From NCBI RefSeq assembly GCF_003217775.1, contig NZ_QJVJ01000001.1, positions 744,001-808,000 on the forward strand: a stretch of 64,000 bases of DNA, in the 5' to 3' direction. This document shows positions 34,430 through 42,646 of this stretch, piece by piece. A program made the position numbers and the translations under genes. A model generated the notes under the pieces. It saw nothing but the letters and a program-made list of their open reading frames with translations. It had not been told where the DNA came from and did not search any database. Source of the stretch: Paenibacillus flagellatus. GTDB taxonomy: Bacteria > Bacillota > Bacilli > Paenibacillales > NBRC-103111. Every line of letters begins with the position of its first letter. The first letter of the stretch is position 1.

Positions 34430-35053
34430 ATGAAAAAAATGATCTTCTTTAAATTCTTCGTGCCGATACTATCTCTTCTACTATTGGTATCCTGTCAAGA
34501 GAAAGGCTCAATTGTTGATGCCACTAGTACTCAGAAACCTGAAAAATTATATGACAGTAAGAGTCTGCCTGCAAATCATGTCGTTTTTGAGTTTCGGAAC
34601 GACACCATGCAAAGGGATTTTACATTTCCTCTGAATGTAGTAGCTGACAAAGACTTTTATAAAAACAATCCGGTCCAGCGAGGCGATATTGTACTTGTCG
34701 AGCTACCTGAAGATATGGCGAAGCAAAATAAAAACGTTCCTGAAGAATCTCTCCATATCGAACGAAAACAACTTCTCCGTGTAGTTGGATTACCAGGAGA
34801 AACCATTGATATCCGAAAAGGACAAGTCTTTATCAACGATCGAAAATTGGATACCTTTTACGGTAGGGAGTATACGGGGGGAGTCCAAGCAGAGGGTAAT
34901 GAGGCATTCAGTATGCCTAAACCCGTTGTTGTCCCGACAAAGCAATATTTCCTCCTTGCAGACCAATGGTCAAGGAGCGCGTACAGCAGTATCCGGACCT
35001 CAACATATGACGAGAGTGTTATACAAGGAAAAGTAGTTGGTTATATGAGATGA
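34430..35053 (+). CDS. Signal-peptidase-I-like lipoprotein lacking the catalytic dyad
   Basis: 207 aa. Signal peptide with lipobox LVSC (Cys22), then an S26 signal-peptidase-like domain. The box normally holding the nucleophile Ser (GDSMxPT) reads NDTMQRD, with Thr59 in its place, and the Lys before RVxGLPG is Leu116 (LLRVVGLPGETI). GQVFINDRKL and a degenerate box E (ADQWSRSAYSSIR) are kept. Predicted to be inactive as a Ser-Lys protease; a scaffold or ligand role is possible. The gene and its flanks are strikingly AT-rich against the window, suggesting horizontal gain. AAAGGAG precedes the ATG by 4 nt. Confidence 0.85.
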   Translation: MKKMIFFKFFVPILSLLLLVSCQEKGSIVDATSTQKPEKLYDSKSLPANHVVFEFRNDTMQRDFTFPLNVVADKDFYKNNPVQRGDIVLVELPEDMAKQNKNVPEESLHIERKQLLRVVGLPGETIDIRKGQVFINDRKLDTFYGREYTGGVQAEGNEAFSMPKPVVVPTKQYFLLADQWSRSAYSSIRTSTYDESVIQGKVVGYMR

Positions 35054-35068
35054 ATATCACTACGATGC

Positions 35069-35105
35069 CATACCGATAGACCTCAAACTGGGGTCTATTT
35101 TATTT
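35069..35105 (+). terminator. Terminator after the signal-peptidase-like gene
   Basis: ATAGACCTC (35076-35084) pairs with GGGGTCTAT (35090-35098) with one wobble and a 5-nt loop, followed by TTTATTTTTC. Confidence 0.85.
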
Positions 35106-35301
35106 TTCACTGTTTTCTTCAATTCCCTTGCTATTTGAAGAAAAACTGTCCTAATCACTAGGATGCAGCCGCAGCGACGACCTGGCCAGTGTGCGGCCGA
35201 CTAAAGTTGTATTCGGTCGGGCCGGGACTTGTACATTAGCAATCCATGAGAAACCGGTCATGCTGTTGGATGATAACATGTAGACATAAAGGAGGCTGTA
35301 C

Positions 35302-35385
35302 ATGGAACGGGTAAACCTGATGATGAATGTACAAGAAAACCAGGGGGGAGAGTCAGTCGCATGGCAAAGATCGTTTACGCATTGA
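35302..35385 (+). CDS. 27-codon open frame with a strong ribosome site (leader peptide or remnant)
   Basis: AAAGGAGG (35288-35295) lies 6 nt before ATG 35302, the best ribosome site in this stretch. The frame runs MERVNLMMNVQENQGGESVA and ends at TGA 35383-35385, overlapping the first 25 nt of the DHFR-like gene. It could couple translation to that gene or be what remains of a displaced gene. Confidence 0.35.
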   Translation: MERVNLMMNVQENQGGESVAWQRSFTH

Positions 35386-35897
35386 ACCAGTCTCTGGACG
35401 GGTTCGTCGACCACGACCACCCGGCATTCCAGCCCGACCCCGTGCTATTCCGTCATTTCATCGACGACGTGCGCGGCCTGGCGGGCATCCTGTACGGGCG
35501 CCGCATGTACGAGACGATGCGGTATTGGGACGGAGACCATATTGAATGGGATGCGCCGGAACGGGAATACGCAGCGGCGTGGCAAAGCAAACCGAAGTGG
35601 GTGGTGTCGAGGACGTTAACATCCGTCGGTCCGAACGCTTCTCTGATCGAGGGCGACCTGGCCGCGGCCATACGCGGGCTGAAGGCTCAGCATGAAGGGG
35701 AGATTGAAGTTGCCGGGCCGGAGCTGGCGCACAGTCTAACGGAGCTCGGTCTCGTCGATGAGTATCGACTCTATCTCCATCCGGTCGTGCTCGGTCACGG
35801 CAAGCCGTTCTTCGCCGGTCCGCGGCCGCCGCTGCGCCTCGCGGCAAGCGATCGAATTGGCGGGCAGGTGATCAGGTTGACCTACGTTCCGGCTTAG
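35361..35897 (+). CDS. Dihydrofolate-reductase-like (RibD C-terminal/YyaP) family protein
   Basis: 178 aa, soluble. Typical N-terminus (MAKIVYALNQSLDGFVD), central LAGILYGRRMYETMRYWDGD with the NADPH-contact region, VAGPELAHSLTELGLVDEYRLYLHPVVLGHGKPFF, and a short C-terminal strand: the single-domain RibD-C/DHFR-like fold of about 180 aa seen in YyaP-type proteins. It would reduce a small pterin- or ribityl-like substrate with NADPH; the actual substrate is unknown. GGGGGGAG lies about 10 nt upstream. High GC returns here, marking the end of the AT-rich insert. Confidence 0.9.
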   Translation: MAKIVYALNQSLDGFVDHDHPAFQPDPVLFRHFIDDVRGLAGILYGRRMYETMRYWDGDHIEWDAPEREYAAAWQSKPKWVVSRTLTSVGPNASLIEGDLAAAIRGLKAQHEGEIEVAGPELAHSLTELGLVDEYRLYLHPVVLGHGKPFFAGPRPPLRLAASDRIGGQVIRLTYVPA

Positions 35898-36091
35898 AGT
35901 TAGTGGTGCGGCTGACCCGGCGGCCTAAAGGGATACGTTAGTTCAACAAATACGGTCACTTGCATCCGGGAGCCCCGGCGGGCGGGATTGAAGCGGATCG
36001 CCCGGCGACAAACGAAGCCATGCAGGGCTTTCATTAGACCTTATCCCATTTTATATCTCATGGCTCTCTTTGGACTTTCTCAGCAAGTTAA

Positions 36092-36109
36092 GGGGACCTA
36101 TCGGCCCCC
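36092..36109. terminator. Candidate weak terminator at the end of the 20-kb operon
   Basis: GGGGACC-TATC-GGCCCCC forms a 7-bp stem with one G-U pair and a 4-nt loop. The minus-strand side is followed by TTAACTTG rather than a clear T run, so its strength is doubtful. Nothing else is seen in 35898-36144. Confidence 0.35.
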
Positions 36110-36144
36110 TCTTCTTCGTTATAATCTGTCTACGAAATGCGCCG

Positions 36145-37629
36145 TCACTCCGAAGCGTCGCGGTACAGCTCGACTTCCTTCAGCTCGACGCCGCCCGGAC
36201 CGCTGCGGTGCGTGAACATGAGCTTCACGTAGCGCTTATGCTGCATCGGTACGGCGATGTCGTCCGTCCCGCCGTCTCCGTCCTTGTCGTGCACGATGTT
36301 GTCGAAGGTTACGCCGTCGTCGGACACTTGGATTTTATACTTCGTCGAATACGTGTCGCCCCACTTCAGCAGCACGCGGTCGAACGAGCGGCTTTCGCCG
36401 AGATCGAGAACGATCCATTCCGAGTTTTTCGCGTCTCCCGTCCAGCCGCCGAACAGCTTGCCGTCGGTCAACGCATCCGTTCCCGCGTACACCGAAGCCG
36501 TTACCGTCGCTTGGCGGGCCAGGTTCGTTTGGTCACGGATGATGCGGGCCGCCATGGCGGTGTAGGCGGACTGGTTGTTGTACCAGGTCCAAGGATGCCC
36601 CTTGTCCAAATATTTCGCCTTCACGCTCTCGATATACGCGTCGACCCGCTCCCGATCCCCCATCTTCGCGGCCACGTAAGCAAGGTTCGCCCACGGGAAC
36701 TGCGTCGTGTTGTTCAACGTTTGCCATTCCGGCCAATAAAGGTTGAACGCGTCGTACAAGCTCCGCGCCCGGTTCGCCGCGGGATCGATGACGCCGTTCA
36801 AAATCGGCCACATTTGGCCCGTGGAATCGGGGTAGAACTTGCTCCAGCTCGTCGTGGTCGACGGATTCGTGTAGTAGTAATGCTTGTACTTGTCCTGCGC
36901 GGACATCCAGAGCGTCTCGAGCCCCGCTCCGACCTCCGCCTGCTTCCCGGCGTAGTAGGCGGCTTTGACGGCGTCCCCGAACACGTACTCCTCGAGCCAG
37001 GCCGCCGCGCCGAGCCCTTCGTGCACCTCGGTGTTGTCCATCAAGTATTTGATCTTGTAGTTCATCTTCGCCCACGTCAAGCCGTCCGGCTGCTGGGTGG
37101 CCAGCGCCGCCCCCGCGATCCGCTCCAGCAAGGTCCGGTTCTGCACGAGGAAGGTGCGGTCGCCTCCCGCCTCCGCGTATTTGCGCGCCAGCATCAGGAA
37201 CGTCGCGGCGGACGAATCGGACGAATCGTAATTGGCCGTCGAATACTCCTCCCCCGTCGCCCGGTCGATGTAATACACGTACATCGTCGCGTCCACGCCG
37301 AGATTGTCGGGAGCGTTCAAATGATCGAAATACCACTGCATCCAACGTTTGGCCGCGTCCAGATGGTCGGGAGTCGGATGCTCCAGCATGCCGACGGCGG
37401 CCATATTGGCGAAATACGGCTCCACTTTGTAGACGTATTTGCCTTCCCATAACCCGACCGCGTTGAACGACATGATCATCGCCCCGGAGGGCAGCTGCTG
37501 GTCGGCGATCCACTCGGCCTCGCTCTCCACGATCGCCGAATAGTCGACGGCCGCGTAAGCCGTACCGGCGGAGCCGGCGAGCATGGCGCCGGCGAGTCCG
37601 GCCAGCGCCCATCTTTTCATCTTCATCAT
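36145..37629 (-). CDS. Secreted six-hairpin-like protein with one F5/8C (CBM32) module
   Basis: 494 aa from ATG 37629 (AAGGAGG, 7-nt spacing). Signal peptide cut before AVDYS. An all-helical (alpha/alpha)-barrel-like region (about 30-350) with repeats such as VEPYFANMAAVGMLEHP, YVYYIDRATGEEYSTANYDSSDSSAATFL and WAKMNYKIKYLMDNTEVHEG suggests a glycosidase or lyase. A discoidin/F5-8C sugar-binding module follows (about 355-494; WIVLDLGESRSFDRVLLKWG). No known family signature was recognised. Paralog of the upstream gene, 18 bp away. Last gene of the operon. Confidence 0.75.
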   Translation of the reverse strand: MMKMKRWALAGLAGAMLAGSAGTAYAAVDYSAIVESEAEWIADQQLPSGAMIMSFNAVGLWEGKYVYKVEPYFANMAAVGMLEHPTPDHLDAAKRWMQWYFDHLNAPDNLGVDATMYVYYIDRATGEEYSTANYDSSDSSAATFLMLARKYAEAGGDRTFLVQNRTLLERIAGAALATQQPDGLTWAKMNYKIKYLMDNTEVHEGLGAAAWLEEYVFGDAVKAAYYAGKQAEVGAGLETLWMSAQDKYKHYYYTNPSTTTSWSKFYPDSTGQMWPILNGVIDPAANRARSLYDAFNLYWPEWQTLNNTTQFPWANLAYVAAKMGDRERVDAYIESVKAKYLDKGHPWTWYNNQSAYTAMAARIIRDQTNLARQATVTASVYAGTDALTDGKLFGGWTGDAKNSEWIVLDLGESRSFDRVLLKWGDTYSTKYKIQVSDDGVTFDNIVHDKDGDGGTDDIAVPMQHKRYVKLMFTHRSGPGGVELKEVELYRDASE

Positions 37630-37647
37630 CGTATCTCCTCCTTGAAT

Positions 37648-39546
37648 TTAGAACGGATCGTAATACACGCCCGCTTCCCATATGGAAGCTTTGGCGGAGC
37701 CGGACGCCCGGGTCGTGAGCAGCAGCTTGACGTACCGGGCGTTCGCCGCGGCGAAGCGGATATCGTCCATGCCGCCGTCGCCCGTCGTCGTCGAATAAAC
37801 GGTCGTGTAGGCGACGTCGTCATCGGACAGCTGGATCGAATAAGCGATGTCGTAGCCGGCGCGCAGCCAGTCGATCGCGACCCGGTTGATCGTCTTCATG
37901 GAGCCGAGGTCGATTCGGTACCATTGGTTGTCGGACGCCGCGCTCTCCCAGCGCGACGTCACGCTGCCGTCGACGGCTTGGGAAGCCGTGCCGCCGTTGC
38001 TGGAGGCGGTGGCGCTCCCGCCGAGCGCGAGATTCGGCCCCTCGGAGGCGTAGACTTCGACTTCCTTCAAGCTTGCCCCTCCGCTGCCGGACCGGTGCGT
38101 CAGCAGCAGCTTGACGTATCGCTTGCTCTGGACGGCCGTGTCGATCTCGTCGGTACCGCCGTCGCCGGCCGATTCGGTGTGGACGTCCGCGAACGTCACG
38201 CCGTCGTCCGACACCTGCACCTTGTACTGGTCGGCGTAATCCGCGTCCCATTTCAGGACGAGCCGGTTGAACGACCGCGGCGAGCCTAGATCGATCCGCA
38301 CCCACTCGGCATTCGTCGCCGCTCCCGTCCAGTCGTTCAGCAGATCGCCGTCGGTCAGGCGGGAGGCGTCGGCCGCGTTCGATGAAGCGGTTACATGTTG
38401 CTGGTAGGCGATATTCGTCTTGTTTCGCATCAGCTTCGCCGCCCGAATCGCGAACCCGGATTGGTTGTTGTACCACGGATACGGATGATTGTTTTCGAAA
38501 AAGTTCGAGCGGGCGCTGGCCATGAAATTGTCCACCCGGCTCCGGTCGTCCAGCATCGCGGCGGCGAGCGTCAAGTTCGACCACGGGAAGCCGGTCGGGT
38601 TGTTCATCGAGGACCAGCCGGGATGGTAATCGTTAAACGTATCGTACAGGTCGGAAGCTCGGGAAGAAGCGGGAGAGAGGGCGCCGAACATCATCGGCCA
38701 CAGCTGGGACGTCGCGTCCGCGTAGAAGGTCGTCCAATTGGTGGAAACGGACGGGCTGGTGTAATAGTAATGCTTGTACTTGCCGAAAGTCGGCTGCCAG
38801 AGCAGCGTTTCGATGCCGGTCTGCACGCTCGCCTGCCGGGCCGCGTAGTCCGCCGCCTTGGCGGCATCGCCGAACACGTTCGTTTCGAGCCAGGCGATGC
38901 TGCCGAAGCCGTCGTACACTTCGGCGTTGTCCATCAAATATTTGATCCGGTAATCCGGCTTCGCCCACGTCAGGCCGTCGCTTTGCTGATTGTCGATCAT
39001 GACGTCGGCGATCGTCTCGATCGCGGACCGGTTTGCGTTCAAGTACGCCGTGTCGCCGCCGGCTTCGGCGTATTTTTTCAGCACGCTCATGAAGGTGGCC
39101 GAGTAGGAGTCGGTGGAGTCGTACTTGCCGCAATGCACTTCCGTGCCGTCGCTTACCTTGGCATAATGGACGTAGACGGTGCCGTCCAGCCCGTTGTAGT
39201 CGGGCGCATTGGCATGTCCGACGTACCAGCCGATCCAATCCTTGGCGGTCTGCAGATTGGCCGCGCTCGGATGCTCCAGCATGCCGAGAACGGCGAGATT
39301 CGCTTGGTACGGCTCGATTTTGTAATAATCGTCGCCGGAGCCGGTCGTGCAGACGCCGCCTGCGACCGTCATTTTGACCTTGGCCGTGCGCGACGACACG
39401 ATCGCGCCCGACGGCTGCGCGAGGCCGGCGATATACGCCGCCTCGTTCTCGATGATGCGGGAATAGTCGACCGCGGCCGAAGCCGCGACCGGGCAGCCGA
39501 GCAGCAATGCCGCCGCGGCCGCCGTGCCGGCGAATCGTTTCTTCAT
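37648..39546 (-). CDS. Secreted six-hairpin-like protein with two F5/8C (CBM32) modules
   Basis: 632 aa; AAAAGGGG 9 nt upstream. Signal peptide (MKKRFAGTAAAAALLLGC...ASA-AVDYS); an LLGC stretch could be a lipobox, but the shared A-AVDYS junction favours ordinary cleavage. The helical-barrel domain (about 25-365) is clearly paralogous to the 494-aa protein (YVHYAKVSDGTEVHCGKYDSTDS, WAKPDYRIKYLMDNAEVYDGFG). Two discoidin modules follow (about 370-500 and 505-632; WVRIDLGSPRSFNRLVLKWD and WYRIDLGSMKTINRVAIDWL). Likely cuts the operon's polysaccharide outside the cell. Confidence 0.75.
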   Translation of the reverse strand: MKKRFAGTAAAAALLLGCPVAASAAVDYSRIIENEAAYIAGLAQPSGAIVSSRTAKVKMTVAGGVCTTGSGDDYYKIEPYQANLAVLGMLEHPSAANLQTAKDWIGWYVGHANAPDYNGLDGTVYVHYAKVSDGTEVHCGKYDSTDSYSATFMSVLKKYAEAGGDTAYLNANRSAIETIADVMIDNQQSDGLTWAKPDYRIKYLMDNAEVYDGFGSIAWLETNVFGDAAKAADYAARQASVQTGIETLLWQPTFGKYKHYYYTSPSVSTNWTTFYADATSQLWPMMFGALSPASSRASDLYDTFNDYHPGWSSMNNPTGFPWSNLTLAAAMLDDRSRVDNFMASARSNFFENNHPYPWYNNQSGFAIRAAKLMRNKTNIAYQQHVTASSNAADASRLTDGDLLNDWTGAATNAEWVRIDLGSPRSFNRLVLKWDADYADQYKVQVSDDGVTFADVHTESAGDGGTDEIDTAVQSKRYVKLLLTHRSGSGGASLKEVEVYASEGPNLALGGSATASSNGGTASQAVDGSVTSRWESAASDNQWYRIDLGSMKTINRVAIDWLRAGYDIAYSIQLSDDDVAYTTVYSTTTGDGGMDDIRFAAANARYVKLLLTTRASGSAKASIWEAGVYYDPF

Positions 39547-39562
39547 GCGAATCGTCCCCTTT

Positions 39563-40630
39563 TCAGGTGGGATAATGAATTTCGGCCTTACTGGCGCTCG
39601 ATTCGTAGATGCCGCACAGTATCTTCATCATCTCCACTCCGTCCTCCACCGGACTGATCGTCTCCGTCCGTCCCAGGCACGCGTCCACGAAATGGTCGAT
39701 CTCGTTTTGAAACCCGTTGTTCGGATCGAACGTCAGGCTCGAAATTTGAGGCGTCGCATTCAGGATCGTATCGTATCTCTCGGTGACCAGGGACAGCTCC
39801 GGCTCCAGCTCCAACCCTCCTTTCTCGCCGTACAGCTTGACGGTCAGCTCCTCCTGCTTCGCGTGAAGCGAGAAGCTGACGTCGACGACGAGGGATGCCC
39901 CGTTCTCGAAGCGGACGATGGCGTTCGCCATGTCCTCCACCGTGTTGCGGCCCGGATCGTAATCCGACGACCGGTAGGATTGAAAGTTCCGCACATGGGA
40001 ACGGTTCCCCAGCTTGACGTACGTGTTGCCGCTGACGGACTTCACCTTCGGCTTGCCCATCAAATACCAGCACAGATCGATGACGTGGACGCCGAGATCG
40101 ATGAGCGGCCCGCCGCCGGACTTCTCCCGGTCCGCGAACCAGCCGCCGGGATTGCCGAGACGGCGAATACACGACGCTTTGGCATAGTAGATTTCGCCCA
40201 GCTCGCCGCCGTCGACGAATCGCTTGGCGACGATCGCGTTCGTGCCGAACCGGCGCACGTAGCCGACCTGCAGCGTCTTGCCGCTGCGCTTCGCCGCCCG
40301 CTCGATCGCGAGCGCCTCGTCCACCGTCATGCACAGCGGCTTGATGACGAGCGCGTGCTTGCCGGCGTCCATGGCGGCGATGCTCATCTCCGCGTGGAAG
40401 CAGTTCCACGTGCAAATGCTGACGGCGTCGAGCGCCGGGTCGGCGAGCATGTCGCGGTAGTCGGTATAGACGTGCGGGATTCGGTACTTCTCCGCCTTGT
40501 CCCGCGCCCGCCGCTCGTTCAGGTCGCATACGGCGTACAGCTCGGCGTGCGGGTTGTTCGCGTACGCGCGCAAATGCGTATCGGAGATCATGCCGGTGCC
40601 GATCATGCCTACTCGCAGCTTGTGGTCCAT
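39563..40630 (-). CDS. Gfo/Idh/MocA-family oxidoreductase
   Basis: 355 aa. Canonical Rossmann N-terminus (VGMIGTGMISDTHLRAYANNPHAEL), the family region corresponding to EKP (HALVIKPLCMTVDEAL), and GGGPLIDLGVHVIDLCWYLMG before the substrate domain. NAD(P)-dependent oxidation of a sugar, inositol or 3-keto-glycoside is the family role. It lies between permeases and the secreted barrel proteins in the 20-kb operon and is distinct from the atypical Gfo/Idh protein at 9516-10595. AAAGGAG lies 11 nt upstream. Confidence 0.92.
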   Translation of the reverse strand: MDHKLRVGMIGTGMISDTHLRAYANNPHAELYAVCDLNERRARDKAEKYRIPHVYTDYRDMLADPALDAVSICTWNCFHAEMSIAAMDAGKHALVIKPLCMTVDEALAIERAAKRSGKTLQVGYVRRFGTNAIVAKRFVDGGELGEIYYAKASCIRRLGNPGGWFADREKSGGGPLIDLGVHVIDLCWYLMGKPKVKSVSGNTYVKLGNRSHVRNFQSYRSSDYDPGRNTVEDMANAIVRFENGASLVVDVSFSLHAKQEELTVKLYGEKGGLELEPELSLVTERYDTILNATPQISSLTFDPNNGFQNEIDHFVDACLGRTETISPVEDGVEMMKILCGIYESSASKAEIHYPT

Positions 40631-40703
40631 CGGTTCATCCGCTCCTTTAGCTTGTTATGGGCCCGGGAGGGCCGAGTCGGAGGTGCGCCCCAAGGGCCCC
40701 CGC

Positions 40704-41684
40704 TCACCCCACGATCCCCGTCCGCTCGATGCTCTTCATGAAATACCGCTGCAGCTCCAAGTAAAGGAGCAGCACCGGCAGCAGCACGAGCACGCACGCC
40801 GCCATGACGGTCGCCTGGTCGGGAATCGCCGTCGCCCCGCCGCTCATCGTGTTGATGCTTTGGCCGAGCAGCGGAAGCATCATCGGCAGCGTAAACTTGG
40901 CGTTGTCGACCAAATAGATCGACGGCTCGAAGAAGTCGTTCCAATGCCAGACGAGCGACAGGATGCCGGAGACGAGCAGCGCCGGCACGACGATCGGCAG
41001 CACGATGCGCACGAAAATGCCGACAGAGCCGCAGCCGTCCACCCGCGCCGCGTCCTCGAGCTCGTGCGGCAAATTGCGGAAAAACTGCCGGAAGATGAAG
41101 ATGAACAGCGCCCCCCGCAGCCCGTGAGCGAAAAAGCTCGGCACGACCATCGGCAAGTACGTGTTGATCCAATCCAGCTGTTTGAACTGGATAAACAGCG
41201 GAATGATGATCGTCTGCGGCGGCACGATCATCGTGAACATCGCCAGCCCGAACAACATTTCTCGCCCCGGGAATTGGAATCGCGCAAAGCCGTAGCCGAC
41301 GATCGAGCACGAGATCAGCTGGCCCGCCACGCCGAGCAGCGACAAGACCGCCGTATTTTTCAAATAAGGCAAGTAGTGCAGAGCCGCGTACGCATTGAAG
41401 TAGCTGTCCAGATTGATCGACTTCGGTATCCAGAAGACGGTCGGATCGACCAAATCCGTTACGGACTTGAACGACGTGGAGAGCATATACAGGAACGGGT
41501 ACAGGAAGACGAAGGACAAGCCGATCAAGTACAAGTAGACGATCGCCCGGTAACCGAGCCCGAACACCCGGCGCATCCGGCCCATCCCGTTGTCCGCCAG
41601 CCGGCCCCGGCCCCCCGCTCGCCGGAGAAGCCGCGCGGCCGCCGTTTCCTTTTCCCGTCCGGGTAACCCGACCCGCTGTTCCAT
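40704..41684 (-). CDS. Carbohydrate ABC transporter permease (MalG type), second pair
   Basis: 326 aa from ATG 41684 (AAGGAGG, 9-nt spacing). The open frame extends over 300 codons further upstream, but that part merely runs antiphase through the next permease gene. A basic N-terminal tail precedes six helices; EAA loop ELEDAARVDGCGSVGIFVRIVLP; C-terminus YFMKSIERTGIVG. It pairs with 41723-42646. Confidence 0.92.
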   Translation of the reverse strand: MEQRVGLPGREKETAAARLLRRAGGRGRLADNGMGRMRRVFGLGYRAIVYLYLIGLSFVFLYPFLYMLSTSFKSVTDLVDPTVFWIPKSINLDSYFNAYAALHYLPYLKNTAVLSLLGVAGQLISCSIVGYGFARFQFPGREMLFGLAMFTMIVPPQTIIIPLFIQFKQLDWINTYLPMVVPSFFAHGLRGALFIFIFRQFFRNLPHELEDAARVDGCGSVGIFVRIVLPIVVPALLVSGILSLVWHWNDFFEPSIYLVDNAKFTLPMMLPLLGQSINTMSGGATAIPDQATVMAACVLVLLPVLLLYLELQRYFMKSIERTGIVG

Positions 41685-41722
41685 CGATAGGCACCTCCTT
41701 GACTTGAGTAAGGATCGAGCTT

Positions 41723-42646
41723 TCACCGTTCGCCGATGTAGACGACTTTCTTGCGCGTGAACGCGATGACGAGCACGACGAGCACGAAGACGAACAGGAA
41801 GTAGATCCAGCCGAGCGCCGACGCGTAGCCGAGCTCGATTTTGCTGAAGGCGGTATATTTGATATAGATCATCATGACGTTGCGCAGATCGGTAAACGAA
41901 TCGACGAGCGTGAAAATCGCGTTCAGCAGCAAAATCGGCGTCATGAGCGGGAACGTAATTTTCCAAAACATTTCCCACGGCGTCGCTCCGTCGCACTTCG
42001 CCGACTCGTACAGCGAGTCGGAAATGCCCTGCAAGCCCGCGACGAACAGCAGGATGGGAATGCCCGTTTTCCAAAACGCCACGGTCAGCGTCCGGAGCAC
42101 GTCGGACAGCGCCTCGGCCAGCTCCGGCGGCAAGTACGCCGCGACCGCGTCCGGGATCGCCAGCCCGCCGACCGCCTGGATTTGTCCGCCCCCGTCGCCC
42201 CCGGCCAGCTGCGTCATCGCCGCCTGCATCGGGTCCGCCTGCAGCCCGAGCAGCTGCTGCATGACGAACCCGCTGCCGATCAGCACCGGCAAAAAAAACG
42301 CGCCGCGAAAAAACAGCTTTCCCCTTACGTCCTGGTTGAGCATCGACGCGATAAAAAACGAAAACGACAGGATGAGCGGAATCTCGATCAGCGACGTCCG
42401 GATCGCATGCACGAAAAACGGCACGAACTGCGTATCCTTCAAAAACGCCCGCGTATAATTGTCCCACCCCACGAACGTCATCCTCAGCTCGGATACGTTG
42501 TTGATCGACTGGAAGCTCATGTAGAGCGACATCGCGAGCGGATAGACGAGGAAGGCGAGAAACCCGACGAACCAAGGCGAGATGAACAGATAGCCGCTCC
42601 ACATTTTGCGCGTTTCCAATCCGACCTTAACCCTCGGCCTCCTCAT
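41723..42646 (-). CDS. Sugar ABC transporter permease (MalF type), second pair
   Basis: 307 aa from ATG 42646; the start overlaps the stop of the DUF5696 gene as ATGA, with GGAGGAGGAGG just upstream, so translation is coupled. First helix YLFISPWFVGFLAFLVYPLAMSLYMSF; EAA loop LYESAKCDGATPWEMFWKITFP. A Gly/Gln/Ala-rich periplasmic segment (about 145-175) is longer than in most MalF-type permeases of this size. Confidence 0.92.
   Translation of the reverse strand: MRRPRVKVGLETRKMWSGYLFISPWFVGFLAFLVYPLAMSLYMSFQSINNVSELRMTFVGWDNYTRAFLKDTQFVPFFVHAIRTSLIEIPLILSFSFFIASMLNQDVRGKLFFRGAFFLPVLIGSGFVMQQLLGLQADPMQAAMTQLAGGDGGGQIQAVGGLAIPDAVAAYLPPELAEALSDVLRTLTVAFWKTGIPILLFVAGLQGISDSLYESAKCDGATPWEMFWKITFPLMTPILLLNAIFTLVDSFTDLRNVMMIYIKYTAFSKIELGYASALGWIYFLFVFVLVVLVIAFTRKKVVYIGER

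Noticed and set aside
35151-35420. 89-codon frame on the minus strand
   Set aside because: Runs antisense through the DHFR-like gene start and its leader; no ribosome site.
40704-42602. 632-residue fusion protein containing the MalG-type permease
   Set aside because: The first 306 codons are out-of-frame reading through the neighbouring permease; AAGGAGG and family length place the start at 41684.
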